64,000 nt of DNA from Mycolicibacterium sediminis (GTDB lineage Bacteria; Actinomycetota; Actinomycetes; Mycobacteriales; Mycobacteriaceae): positions 6,014,001 through 6,078,000 of the forward strand of contig NZ_AP022588.1 of the NCBI RefSeq assembly GCF_010731735.1. The letters are read 5' to 3'. The notes under the pieces are model-generated. The model worked only from the letters and a program-made list of their open reading frames with translations, ran no database searches and was not told the DNA's origin. This document shows positions 23,647-30,960 of this stretch, one piece after another; positions within the stretch are counted from its first letter, which is position 1, and the number at the start of each line of letters is the position of its first letter. The translations under genes were made by a program, and so were the position numbers.

Positions 23647-24768
23647 CTACTGGCCCGAAGCCCGCGGCAGGTCGTAGGTGCCGGCCAGCGACGCGTAGTC
23701 GAGATGTTCGAAGATCGGGTCCTCGTCGTCGATGTCCAGCACCACTGCCCCGGGGCGCTTCAGCCGCGACGGGACGACGTCGTACTGGGGGTCGTCGGTG
23801 TTCTCCACCCCGAGCCGTGACCGCGCCACCCGCTTCGCGCGTCGCCGCCGGAGCTGCTCCTCGATGCGCGTCTGGCGGCGCAGGTAGCCGAGGTAGAGGA
23901 CGGTCACGACGCCGATCGCGCCGCACGCCCACCACAGGCTCGGCGCCAGCGCGAACGCGGCGATGGCGGAGACCAGCAGGGCCACGCCCATGGCGACCAG
24001 CATCCGCTTGCGGAAGGCGATCTTGCGCTCCCGCACGGCAAGTGAGGTCTTCGTCTCGTAGCGGTGACGCCGCGCCTGCGACATCGAGTCCGCCAGCTTC
24101 ACGTCGTTCTCCGACGGTGCTTCCATGCCCGACGAGTCGTCGACGTACTCGTAGTCGTGGTCGGTGCCGTCGTCGACGTCGTCGTCGGTCTCCGCGATCG
24201 GGGTCTCCTCGACCGTCTCCTCCGGAGCCGCCTCGTCGGGGGCGACGGCGTCCGATGCCGCCTCGTCCGGCGCCGCGGCCGCGGGCTCGTCGCCGAAGTC
24301 GGCGTCGGCGAAGGTGCGGATCGCCTGGGTCTCGGGCCCGGCTTCCGCGGCGGGGTCGAACTCGAGCGGCAGCTGCGGGTCCGCCGGGCGGGGCTCGGTC
24401 AGGCTGCCGACCGGCAGTGCGCCGCTGTCCATCTCGACGACGTCCACGTCGAGGTAGTCGGGCTCCTCGGAAACGGTCGCCGCGGCGAGCACGACGGCCT
24501 TGCGCGGCGCGGTGGCCGAGTCGTCACCGTCGAAGTCGTCGTCCAGATCGTCGGCGCTCGGCCGCCAGTCGGGATCGCTGTAGTGGCCCGCCGCGGGACC
24601 TCGCCGCCGCAGTCGCGCGCCGCGGCCGGTGTTCAGCACGCGCGTCGCCAGGGCGACGTCGCTGGTGCGGCGCACCGCGTCTCGCTTGCTGATCAGCATC
24701 GGCACGAGCACGAACAACCACAGCACGACGAGGGAGATCCACAGGAGGGATTGGGGGATGCTTGGCAT
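23647..24768 (-). CDS. glpR: GlpR, membrane receptor of the gephyrin-like division protein Glp
   Basis: A 373-residue membrane protein: one helix at about 6-24 (SLLWISLVVLWLFVLVPML), a basic SKRDAVRRTSD segment, a long acidic disordered region (about 70-225), two helices at about 258-300, and a basic tail ending in an acidic, DIDDEDPIFEHLDYA-type segment. The layout and location match Rv0996, the mycobacterial counterpart of GlpR, which in corynebacteria recruits the MoeA-like protein Glp to the septum. The glp gene is two genes upstream on the same strand. The start ATG 24768 precedes the first membrane helix directly. Confidence 0.82.
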   Translation of the reverse strand: MPSIPQSLLWISLVVLWLFVLVPMLISKRDAVRRTSDVALATRVLNTGRGARLRRRGPAAGHYSDPDWRPSADDLDDDFDGDDSATAPRKAVVLAAATVSEEPDYLDVDVVEMDSGALPVGSLTEPRPADPQLPLEFDPAAEAGPETQAIRTFADADFGDEPAAAAPDEAASDAVAPDEAAPEETVEETPIAETDDDVDDGTDHDYEYVDDSSGMEAPSENDVKLADSMSQARRHRYETKTSLAVRERKIAFRKRMLVAMGVALLVSAIAAFALAPSLWWACGAIGVVTVLYLGYLRRQTRIEEQLRRRRAKRVARSRLGVENTDDPQYDVVPSRLKRPGAVVLDIDDEDPIFEHLDYASLAGTYDLPRASGQ

Positions 24769-24831
24769 GACGCCGGCTCCTTTCCCCTACAGGCTAGGTC
24801 TGCTGACCAGCGCATCGAGGGGTGACGCGCC

Positions 24832-24862
24832 GAAAGCAATTACACACCTGTAATTCGCTTTC
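24832..24862. promoter_or_regulatory. AT-rich inverted repeat and GTCACA repeats between rimJ and glpR
   Basis: GAAAGC-AATTACA (24832-24844), a CACC-centred loop and TGTAATT-C-GCTTTC form a near-perfect inverted repeat with one extra base. It is unusually A/T-rich for this genome. About 20 bases away GTCACA occurs twice, nine bases apart, near 24875-24889. The elements lie in the 134-base gap before glpR and could be a terminator for rimJ or a promoter control site. Confidence 0.5.
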
Positions 24863-24902
24863 ACCAAGCACATTCGTCACAGATGTCACAACTGCAACAA
24901 GC

Positions 24903-25550
24903 TCATGCCCAGTTCGCCCGTCCAGATCGCACCAGCGCCGACGTCGCGGAGGTCTCGATCTCCTCGACCGTCAACGCGACCAGCAGATGATCCCGCCAGG
25001 CTCCGTCGACCTCGAGGTAGCGCTTCAGCAGCCCCTCCTCCCGAAAGCCCGCCTTCGCCAGCACCCGGCGACTCGGCGCGTTCTCCGGGCGCACCGTGGC
25101 CTCGATGCGGTGCAGCATCACCGCCTGGAAGCCGTGGTCCAGGCCCATCGCCAGAGCCGCCGTCGCCACTCCACCGCCGGTGAACTCGCGGGCCACCCAG
25201 TAGCCGATCCACGCCGACCGCAGTGCTCCATGCGTGACGTTGCCGAGCGTCAACTGGCCGCAGAACTGCCCGTCGAGTTCGATCGCGTAGGGCAGCATGC
25301 GACCCTTGCGCGCCTCCGAGCGGAGCCCCGAGCAGATCGACGGCCACGACGAGACCGCGTGGCGCAGTTCCCAATTCACCTCGGCGACGGGCTCCCAGGG
25401 CTCGAGGTGGTCGCGGTCGGCCAGCCGGATCCGACTCCACACCCCGCCGTCGCGCAGCCGGATGGGCCGCAGGCGCACCAGGCCCGCGGGCACCCGGATC
25501 GGACCGACCGGCTGGGGCCAGCCGGGGTGCATCGCGTTCGAACGGAACAT
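24903..25550 (-). CDS. rimJ: RimJ/RimL-type GNAT acetyltransferase
   Basis: A 215-residue GNAT enzyme. LRPIRLRDGGVWSRIRLADRDHLEPWEP opens the fold, ELDGQFCGQLTLGNV is the substrate strand, and WVAREFTGGGVATAALAMGLDHGF carries the acetyl-CoA loop (FTGGGVAT at about 124-131). IEATVRPENAPSRRVLAKAGFREEG is the typical C-terminal half. Members acetylate protein N-termini, including ribosomal proteins. It lies between glp and glpR, all on the same strand, and is 18 bases from the glp stop. ATG 25532 is an alternative start. Confidence 0.85.
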   Translation of the reverse strand: MFRSNAMHPGWPQPVGPIRVPAGLVRLRPIRLRDGGVWSRIRLADRDHLEPWEPVAEVNWELRHAVSSWPSICSGLRSEARKGRMLPYAIELDGQFCGQLTLGNVTHGALRSAWIGYWVAREFTGGGVATAALAMGLDHGFQAVMLHRIEATVRPENAPSRRVLAKAGFREEGLLKRYLEVDGAWRDHLLVALTVEEIETSATSALVRSGRANWA

Positions 25551-25568
25551 GTCGACGTGCCGGGTCGA

Positions 25569-26840
25569 TCAGCCGCGCTGCGCCAGGAAGGCCACCTCGA
25601 CGACCTCTCCGGTGCGGACCTCTTCGGCCTCGCTGGGGATGATCACCAGGCAGTTGGCCTCCGCGAGCGTGGCCAGCAGGTGCGACGACGAGCCGGGGGC
25701 TCCGCCGAGCGCCTGCACCAGGTACTCGCCGGTGTCGTTGTCGCGCATCAGCTGACCGCGCAGGTAGCCCTTGCGTCCGGCGACCGAGGTGATCGGCGAC
25801 AGCGTGCGCGCCTGGACCACCCGGCGCAGCGGCTGCCGCTTGCCGAGCGACATCCGGATCAGCGGACGCACCATGACCTCGAACACGACCAGCGCGCTGA
25901 CGGGGTTCGCCGGCAGCAGGAACACCGGCACGCCGTCTCGGCCGAGTTGCCCGAAGCCCTGCACCGACCCGGGGTGCATGGCGATCCGCGCGACCTCCAC
26001 GTCGCCCATGTCTGCCAGCACCGCCCGCACGCTCTCGGCCGCCACGCCACCGACGCCGCCCGCGATCACCACGACCTCGGCACGGTTGATCTGCCCTTCG
26101 ACGACGTCGCGCAGAGTCTTCGACTCGGTGTCGACGATGCCGACCCGGTTGACCTCCGCGCCCGCGTCGCGCCCCGCGGCCGCCAGCGCGTAGGAGTTGA
26201 CGTCGTAGACCTGCCCGTTACCGGGGGTCCGCGAGATGTCGACGAGCTCGCCGCCGACGCACATCACCGACAGCCGCGGCCGCGGGTGCACCAGCACCCG
26301 TTCCCGGCCCACCGCCGCCAGCAGACCCACCTGGGCCGCCCCGATGATGGTCCCCGATCGCACCGCCACGTCGCCGGGTTGCACGTCGTCGCCGGTACGG
26401 CGCACGTAGGCGCCGGACCGCACGCTTCGTAGCACCCGGACGCGCGAGTCGCCGCCGTCGGTCCAGCGCAGGGGCAGCACCGCGTCGGCGAGCGTCGGCA
26501 TCGGCGCACCCGTCTGGACGCGCGCCGCCTGACGGGGCTGCAGCCTGCTGGGGGTCCGCGCACCCGCCTCGATCACGCCCATCACCGGGAGGCTGATCTC
26601 CTGAACGGATCCCGAACCGCGCTCGTCACCTGCGTCGCCGATCGGTTCGGCACCGAGCACGTCCACGCTGCGCACGGCGTAGCCGTCGATCGCCGCCTGG
26701 TCGAAGCCTGGTAACGGCCGTTCGGTGACGACCTCCTCGGCGCACATCAAACCCTGCGCCTCGGCGATGGCCACTCTCACCGGTCTGGGCGCGACCGCAG
26801 CAGCGGCCACCCTGGCCTGCTGCTCCTCCACCGAACGCAA
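25569..26840 (-). CDS. glp: gephyrin-like molybdopterin molybdotransferase Glp/MoeA
   Basis: A 423-residue MoeA-family protein. Domain order is that of MoeA: N-terminal domain with LPGFDQAAIDGYAVRS (about 44-59), the central MoCF-binding/MogA-like fold with SVMCVGGELVDI and VIAGGVGGV-type nucleotide loops (about 180-320), and a C-terminal beta domain. Classical MoeA inserts molybdate into molybdopterin-AMP; the copy neighbouring glpR is the Glp protein, which in corynebacteria binds FtsZ and GlpR at the septum. A TTG codon at 26840 gives MRSVEEQQ, matching family starts; GTG 26831 is the alternative. It is followed by galU upstream with 44 bases between. Confidence 0.85.
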   Translation of the reverse strand: MRSVEEQQARVAAAAVAPRPVRVAIAEAQGLMCAEEVVTERPLPGFDQAAIDGYAVRSVDVLGAEPIGDAGDERGSGSVQEISLPVMGVIEAGARTPSRLQPRQAARVQTGAPMPTLADAVLPLRWTDGGDSRVRVLRSVRSGAYVRRTGDDVQPGDVAVRSGTIIGAAQVGLLAAVGRERVLVHPRPRLSVMCVGGELVDISRTPGNGQVYDVNSYALAAAGRDAGAEVNRVGIVDTESKTLRDVVEGQINRAEVVVIAGGVGGVAAESVRAVLADMGDVEVARIAMHPGSVQGFGQLGRDGVPVFLLPANPVSALVVFEVMVRPLIRMSLGKRQPLRRVVQARTLSPITSVAGRKGYLRGQLMRDNDTGEYLVQALGGAPGSSSHLLATLAEANCLVIIPSEAEEVRTGEVVEVAFLAQRG

Positions 26841-26884
26841 AGTGCGCCTTTCTGTCTCGAGGCCCGCCGTGCGCTCCGCCGTGG

Positions 26885-27799
26885 TCAGCGCTCGCTCAGG
26901 CCCAATCGCTCGACCAACCAGCGCCGCAGTTCCGGCCCGTAGTCGTCGCGTTCCAACGCAAAGTCAACCGCAGCCTTGAGGTAGCCGCCGGGATTTCCCA
27001 AGTCGTGTCGAGATCCCCGGTGCACCACCACGTGGACGGGATGGCCCTCTTCGATCAGCAGCGCGATCGCGTCGGTCAGCTGGATCTCCCCGCCGACGCC
27101 CTTCTTCACGCGTCGCAGGGCATCGAAGATCTTGCGGTCCAGGACGTACCGGCCTGCCGCGGCGTACAGCGACGGCGCGTCCTCTGCCTTGGGCTTCTCG
27201 ACCATGCCGAGGACCTTGAGCACGTTGGGGTTCGCGGCGTCGGGGACGACCTCGACGTCGAAGACGCCGTAGGCGCTCACCTCTTCGGGCTTCACCTCGA
27301 TCGCACACAACACCGACCCGCCGCGCTTGGCGCGGACCTTCGACATGGTCTCGAGCACACCGGTCGGCAGCACCAGGTCGTCGGGAAGCAACACCGCGAT
27401 GGCGTCCTCGTCGTCGTCCAGCTTGTCCTCGACGCACCCCACGGCGTGACCGAGGCCGAGCGGCTCCGACTGGACGACCGACTCGACCTTCAGCAATCCC
27501 GGTGCGCGGCGGACCTTCTCCAGCATCACGTGCTTGCCGCGCGCCTCCAGCTTGCCCTCGAGGATGAGGTCCTGGACGAAGTGCGCGACGACCCCGTCCT
27601 TGCCCTCGGAGGTGACGATGATCAACCGCTGCCCGCCGGCCTCCGCGGCCTCCGCGGCGACCAGCTCGATGCCGGGCGTGTCGACGACCGGCAGGAGCTC
27701 CTTGGGCACGGTCTTCGTGGCAGGGAGAAATCGCGTCCCCATTCCCGCCGCGGGAACGACTGCGGTGCGCGGAATCGGCACCTGAGCCTGTGTCGTCAT
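26885..27799 (-). CDS. galU: UTP-glucose-1-phosphate uridylyltransferase
   Basis: A 304-residue nucleotidyltransferase from ATG 27799. PRTAVVPAAGMGTRFLPATKTVPKELLPV (about 9-37) is the nucleotide-binding signature with the active-site Lys; IAVLLPDDLV and MVEKPKAEDAPS are further GalU motifs. It makes UDP-glucose for trehalose, glycogen and cell-wall precursors in the cytoplasm. The gene is divergent from the 5-FCL gene (90 bases apart) and is followed by glp, rimJ and glpR on the same strand, as in other mycobacteria. The open frame upstream of 27799 is antisense text of 5-FCL. Confidence 0.93.
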   Translation of the reverse strand: MTTQAQVPIPRTAVVPAAGMGTRFLPATKTVPKELLPVVDTPGIELVAAEAAEAGGQRLIIVTSEGKDGVVAHFVQDLILEGKLEARGKHVMLEKVRRAPGLLKVESVVQSEPLGLGHAVGCVEDKLDDDEDAIAVLLPDDLVLPTGVLETMSKVRAKRGGSVLCAIEVKPEEVSAYGVFDVEVVPDAANPNVLKVLGMVEKPKAEDAPSLYAAAGRYVLDRKIFDALRRVKKGVGGEIQLTDAIALLIEEGHPVHVVVHRGSRHDLGNPGGYLKAAVDFALERDDYGPELRRWLVERLGLSER

Positions 27800-27889
27800 C
27801 GCACACACCATAACGTCCTGCATGGCCGTCCACCCCCCGAGTCCCCAGGTCCGCGCGGCGCACCGACGCGCACGACCGACGGAGGACGG

Positions 27890-28504
27890 GTGGACACTGA
27901 CGGGGTGGACGCCACTGCCGACGGATCGACCAAAGCGGATCTCCGCACGGCGATCCTCCGTAGCCGACGGGCCGTGCCCGCCGACCGCCGTCGGGTCGAG
28001 GCAGCGGCGCTCGCGCGTTTCCTGCGCGACACCACAACCGCCGGTGACGTCGCGTGCGCCTACGTGCCCGTCGGTTCCGAGCCGGGCTCGGTCGACATGC
28101 TCGACGGTCTGCTCCGCGCCGGCACCCGGGTCCTGCTCCCCGTGGCGCGGGAGCACGACGGCGTCCCGCAACCGCTCGGGTGGGGTGAGTACCGGCCCGG
28201 AGGGCTCGTCGAGGCGCGATTCGGGCTGCTCGAACCCCCACCGCCGACGCTGGACGCCGGGGCGATCGGGTCCGCAACGGTGATCGTGGTTCCCGCTCTG
28301 GCCGTCGACCGTGCGGGAATCCGCCTGGGGCGGGGTGCCGGCTACTACGACCGCTCGCTGCCACTCGCCGATCCCGCCGCCAGATTGATAGCGGTGGTCC
28401 GCGACGAGGAGTTGGTGGACGCCTTGCCAGGCGAACCGCACGACGTCGCGATGACCCATGCGCTCACCCCAGGGCACGGCGTGGTCCGACTGCAGCCCGC
28501 GTAG
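27890..28504 (+). CDS. 5-formyltetrahydrofolate cyclo-ligase
   Basis: A 204-residue protein from GTG 27890, preceded by GGAGG; GTG 27905 is also possible. ADLRTAILRSRRAVP (about 17-31) binds ATP phosphate, YVPVGSEPGSVDML is the folate pocket, and the C-terminal RLGRGAGYYDRSL (about 147-159) is the family signature with the nucleotide glycine loop. It converts 5-formyl-THF to 5,10-methenyl-THF with ATP. It lies divergent to galU and upstream of the Ruc gene, but a CIRCE element in the 100-base gap shows that ruc has its own promoter. Confidence 0.88.
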   Translation: MDTDGVDATADGSTKADLRTAILRSRRAVPADRRRVEAAALARFLRDTTTAGDVACAYVPVGSEPGSVDMLDGLLRAGTRVLLPVAREHDGVPQPLGWGEYRPGGLVEARFGLLEPPPPTLDAGAIGSATVIVVPALAVDRAGIRLGRGAGYYDRSLPLADPAARLIAVVRDEELVDALPGEPHDVAMTHALTPGHGVVRLQPA

Positions 28505-28552
28505 CCCGAGGCCAGCGGGGAGCGCGGGAATGGCCCGACCCGCGTGGCGGTT

Positions 28553-28579
28553 TTAGCACTTGGAACGGTAGAGTGCCAA
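28553..28579. promoter_or_regulatory. CIRCE element (HrcA operator)
   Basis: TTAGCACTT, nine bases, then GAGTGCCAA: this matches the CIRCE consensus TTAGCACTC-N9-GAGTGCTAA at 16 of 18 arm positions. It lies 27 bases upstream of the GTG of the FmdB/Ruc gene, which therefore should be repressed by HrcA and induced by heat. Confidence 0.88.
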
Positions 28580-28606
28580 CAAGTTCGACCACCTTCGGAG
28601 GATGAC

Positions 28607-29017
28607 GTGCCGACCTACTCATATGCGTGTACCGAGTGCGACAACCGCTTCGACGCGGTGCAGGCATTCACCGACGACGCATTGACCACGTGCCCGCAGT
28701 GCTCGGGACGTCTGCGCAAGCTCTTCGGCAAGGTCGGCGTGGTCTTCAAGGGCAGCGGCTTCTACCGCAACGACAGCCGCGACGCCGCCAAGTCGTCGAG
28801 TTCGAGTAGTTCGTCGTCGGCGAAGAACGGCGACTCCGGATCGTCCTCGTCCTCGGATTCGGGCTCGGGTGGTTCCTCGACCGGCTCCGACTCGAAGTCG
28901 TCGTCCGACTCGAAGTCCTCCAGCGACTCGAAGTCCTCGGGATCGTCCTCGTCGGGGTCCAGCTCCTCGTCGTCGTCCGGCAGTTCGACGCCGGCGTCGA
29001 CCGGCTCCAAGTCCTGA
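28607..29017 (+). CDS. ruc: FmdB-type zinc-ribbon redox chaperone Ruc
   Basis: A 136-residue protein from GTG 28607 (CGGAGGA upstream). The first 40 residues are a FmdB zinc ribbon with CTEC (8-11 region) and CPQC (about 28-31). The rest is unstructured and extremely Ser-rich: KSSSSSSSSS, then SDSKSS units repeated three to four times and GSSSSGSS. In M. tuberculosis the orthologue Rv0991c (Ruc) is a chaperone activated by oxidation of these cysteines and it is HrcA-controlled; the CIRCE element here fits. The tail's composition appears different from a typical orthologue and longer than the ribbon needs. Confidence 0.86.
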   Translation: MPTYSYACTECDNRFDAVQAFTDDALTTCPQCSGRLRKLFGKVGVVFKGSGFYRNDSRDAAKSSSSSSSSSAKNGDSGSSSSSDSGSGGSSTGSDSKSSSDSKSSSDSKSSGSSSSGSSSSSSSGSSTPASTGSKS

Positions 29018-29080
29018 GTTATCCACAGGCACCCGATCGGGCGGATGCCCGCGACGGGGGCTTCTGTCTAGCGTGACCCC

Positions 29081-29743
29081 ATGGGGGATTCGCTCGACCC
29101 GAAACCGTGGACCAGGCTGCTCGACTCGCGCCCGGATTGGACCAGAACCGTCGCCGCGCGTCGGGCACTCGCCGGGCTGCTGGTGATCCTGGCCGCGATG
29201 GCGGCCCTACGACCCGATCCCGCCGACGGCCGCGTCGACGTCGTGGTCGCCGCCCACGACCTCGCTCCGGGAGCCTCCCTCACCGACTCCGATCTTCACC
29301 GCGAATCTCATTCGGTGACAACGGTTCCCGATGGTTCCACGGCGAGCACCGACGATCTCGTCGGGTTGACCCTGACGGGCCCCGCCCGCCGCGGCGAGGT
29401 GATCACCGACGTTCGGGTCCTCAGCCCACGGCTCACCGCCGCGACCGCCGGTCCCGACTCCCGGGTGGTCGCGCTCGATCTCGCCGACGCCGCACTGCTC
29501 GACCTGCTTCGGGCCGGCGACGTCGTGGACGTCCTGGCAGCAGAGCCCGCGCCGCCCGGTTCCGACTCGGTGGCGCCGCCGCGGGTGGTCGCAGCGGCTG
29601 CCGTCGTCGTGATGGTGACGCAACGATCGGCCTCACCCACCAGCGGAGACCACCGCGTGGTGCTGGTGGCACTGCCCTCCCGTACCGCCGTCGAGGTGGC
29701 GGGCGCGTCACTGACGCAGGCGGTCACGCTCACGCTGCGGTGA
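29081..29743 (+). CDS. SAF-domain membrane-anchored protein (CpaB/RcpC-like)
   Basis: A 220-residue protein. One membrane helix at about 26-42 (ARRALAGLLVILAAMAALRP) places the rest outside. VVVAAHDLAPGASLTDSDLHRE (about 52-73) and the following RRGEVITDVRVL form a SAF domain, the fold of pilus assembly protein CpaB and of antifreeze-like proteins. GDVVDVLAAE resembles the second CpaB half. No other pilus genes are present in the window, so a pilus role is doubtful; mycobacteria carry this gene next to mscL. The ribosome site is weak but the ATG 29081 is the first in frame. Confidence 0.75.
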   Translation: MGDSLDPKPWTRLLDSRPDWTRTVAARRALAGLLVILAAMAALRPDPADGRVDVVVAAHDLAPGASLTDSDLHRESHSVTTVPDGSTASTDDLVGLTLTGPARRGEVITDVRVLSPRLTAATAGPDSRVVALDLADAALLDLLRAGDVVDVLAAEPAPPGSDSVAPPRVVAAAAVVVMVTQRSASPTSGDHRVVLVALPSRTAVEVAGASLTQAVTLTLR

Positions 29744-29814
29744 CGACGCGCCGTCGGCACCCGGCAGGGCTACCGTTGCGTGTCCGAACGTCAACGTCAG
29801 GAAGGAAGCAGTTC

Positions 29815-30267
29815 GTGTTGAAGGGCTTCAAGGAGTTTCTCGCTCGCGGGAACATCGTCGATCTGTCCATCGCGGTGGTCATCGGCACCGCGTTCACCGC
29901 ACTGGTCACCAACTTCACCAAGAGCGTCGTCCAACCGCTGATCGACGGCATCGGCGCCGGCAAGGACGCGGACTACGGCATCCTGCGCATTCCGATCTAC
30001 GGCGGCCAGACCATCGACCTGAACGTCCTCCTGTCGGGGGCCATCAACTTCCTCCTGGTCGCGGCCGTCGTCTACTTCCTGGTCGTCGTGCCGTACAACC
30101 GCCTCCGCAAGAAGGGCGAGGTCGAGCAGGCCCAGGACACCGAGTTGAGCCTGCTGACCGAGATTCGCAACCTGCTGGCCGACGGCGTCAGCGCCGAGAC
30201 GGTCACCGGACCCGGCACCGGCCCCAGCCCGGACACCGCGAAGGTGACCAGCGCCGACAAGGACTGA
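29815..30267 (+). CDS. mscL: large-conductance mechanosensitive channel
   Basis: A 150-residue channel subunit from GTG 29815 (GGAAGGAAG upstream). MLKGFKEFLARGNIVDLSIAVVIGTAFTALV covers the N-terminal amphipathic helix and the gate-lining first membrane helix; the second helix is INFLLVAAVVYFLVVVPYN (about 83-101). A basic KKGE link and a C-terminal bundle follow, with a Pro/Gly/Thr tail. The protein forms a pentamer that opens under membrane tension and releases solutes on osmotic downshock. A strong terminator follows at 30284. Confidence 0.95.
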   Translation: MLKGFKEFLARGNIVDLSIAVVIGTAFTALVTNFTKSVVQPLIDGIGAGKDADYGILRIPIYGGQTIDLNVLLSGAINFLLVAAVVYFLVVVPYNRLRKKGEVEQAQDTELSLLTEIRNLLADGVSAETVTGPGTGPSPDTAKVTSADKD

Positions 30268-30283
30268 TCTCGCTGAACGACGA

Positions 30284-30315
30284 AACAGCCCCCCGGCCGG
30301 AGCCGGGGGGCTGTT
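30284..30315. terminator. rho-independent-type hairpin between mscL and the mspA pair
   Basis: AACAGCCCCCCGGC pairs with GCCGGGGGGCTGTT around the loop CGGA: a 14-base-pair perfect stem. It lies 17 bases after the mscL stop and 19 bases after the convergent porin stop, so it can serve both directions. Confidence 0.85.
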
Positions 30316-30333
30316 CACGTCTGACTCAGTAGA

Positions 30334-30960
30334 TCAGTTCATGTTCCAGGGTTCGCCGTACGTGGTGACGCTGTCACCGGTCGAGGCGATGAGGCGGGCG
30401 AACGGACGCAGGAGCACGCCACCGGCAGCACCGGTCACCGTGCCGTGAGCGTTCGACACCGCGACCGCACCCTGTGCACCCGAGACGTCGACCGAGAACG
30501 TCGCCACTTCCTGGATGCCCGGGCCATTGCCCAGGTCAGCGCTGATCGACACACCCGGGAACAGGTTCGGGGTGATGATCTGGGCGAAGCCGTTCTCGAA
30601 GTTGCCATCGTCGATCAGGATGTTCGGCGTGGTGTAGGAGAAGTTGATGCCCACGCCCAGCGACCAGGGGAAGCCGATCTGGTAGCCCAGCTCCAAGGTG
30701 CCCTCGAACTCGTCTGCACCCGGGCCGGCCACGTTGTACCGGGCCTTGCCGGAGTGGAACCACTCACGGGTCAGACGGTTGCGGTCCAGCGGGAACACTC
30801 CGTTGAGGAACGTGTCCCACTGCTGAACGGTCAGCGTGCGGTCCTTGCCGTCAACGAGGCTCAGCTCGTTGTCCAGGCCTGCGTGTGAGGTGCCCGTCGT
30901 CGCGAACAACGCAGCGATTGCCGCGATAAGCGCGATCAGCACCCGACTGATTGCCTTCAT
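30334..30960 (-). CDS. MspA-family porin, downstream copy
   Basis: A 208-residue precursor from ATG 30960 (AGGAGG upstream). Residues 1-27 are a signal peptide ending TSHA. The mature protein starts GLDNELSLVDG and follows MspA closely; MspA forms an octameric funnel in the outer (mycolic) membrane for hydrophilic solutes. The constriction residues D90 and D91 (mature numbering) are present in ILIDDG, but position 93 is Asn rather than Asp, and the following loop is NFENGFAQI, about three residues shorter than in M. smegmatis MspA. The CDS is nearly identical to the copy at 31099-31725 (one amino-acid difference in the signal peptide). Confidence 0.93.
   Translation of the reverse strand: MKAISRVLIALIAAIAALFATTGTSHAGLDNELSLVDGKDRTLTVQQWDTFLNGVFPLDRNRLTREWFHSGKARYNVAGPGADEFEGTLELGYQIGFPWSLGVGINFSYTTPNILIDDGNFENGFAQIITPNLFPGVSISADLGNGPGIQEVATFSVDVSGAQGAVAVSNAHGTVTGAAGGVLLRPFARLIASTGDSVTTYGEPWNMN

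Noticed and set aside
24769..24902. A riboswitch before glpR
   Set aside because: The inverted repeat is too short and there is no recognisable aptamer core; a DNA control site or terminator is more likely.
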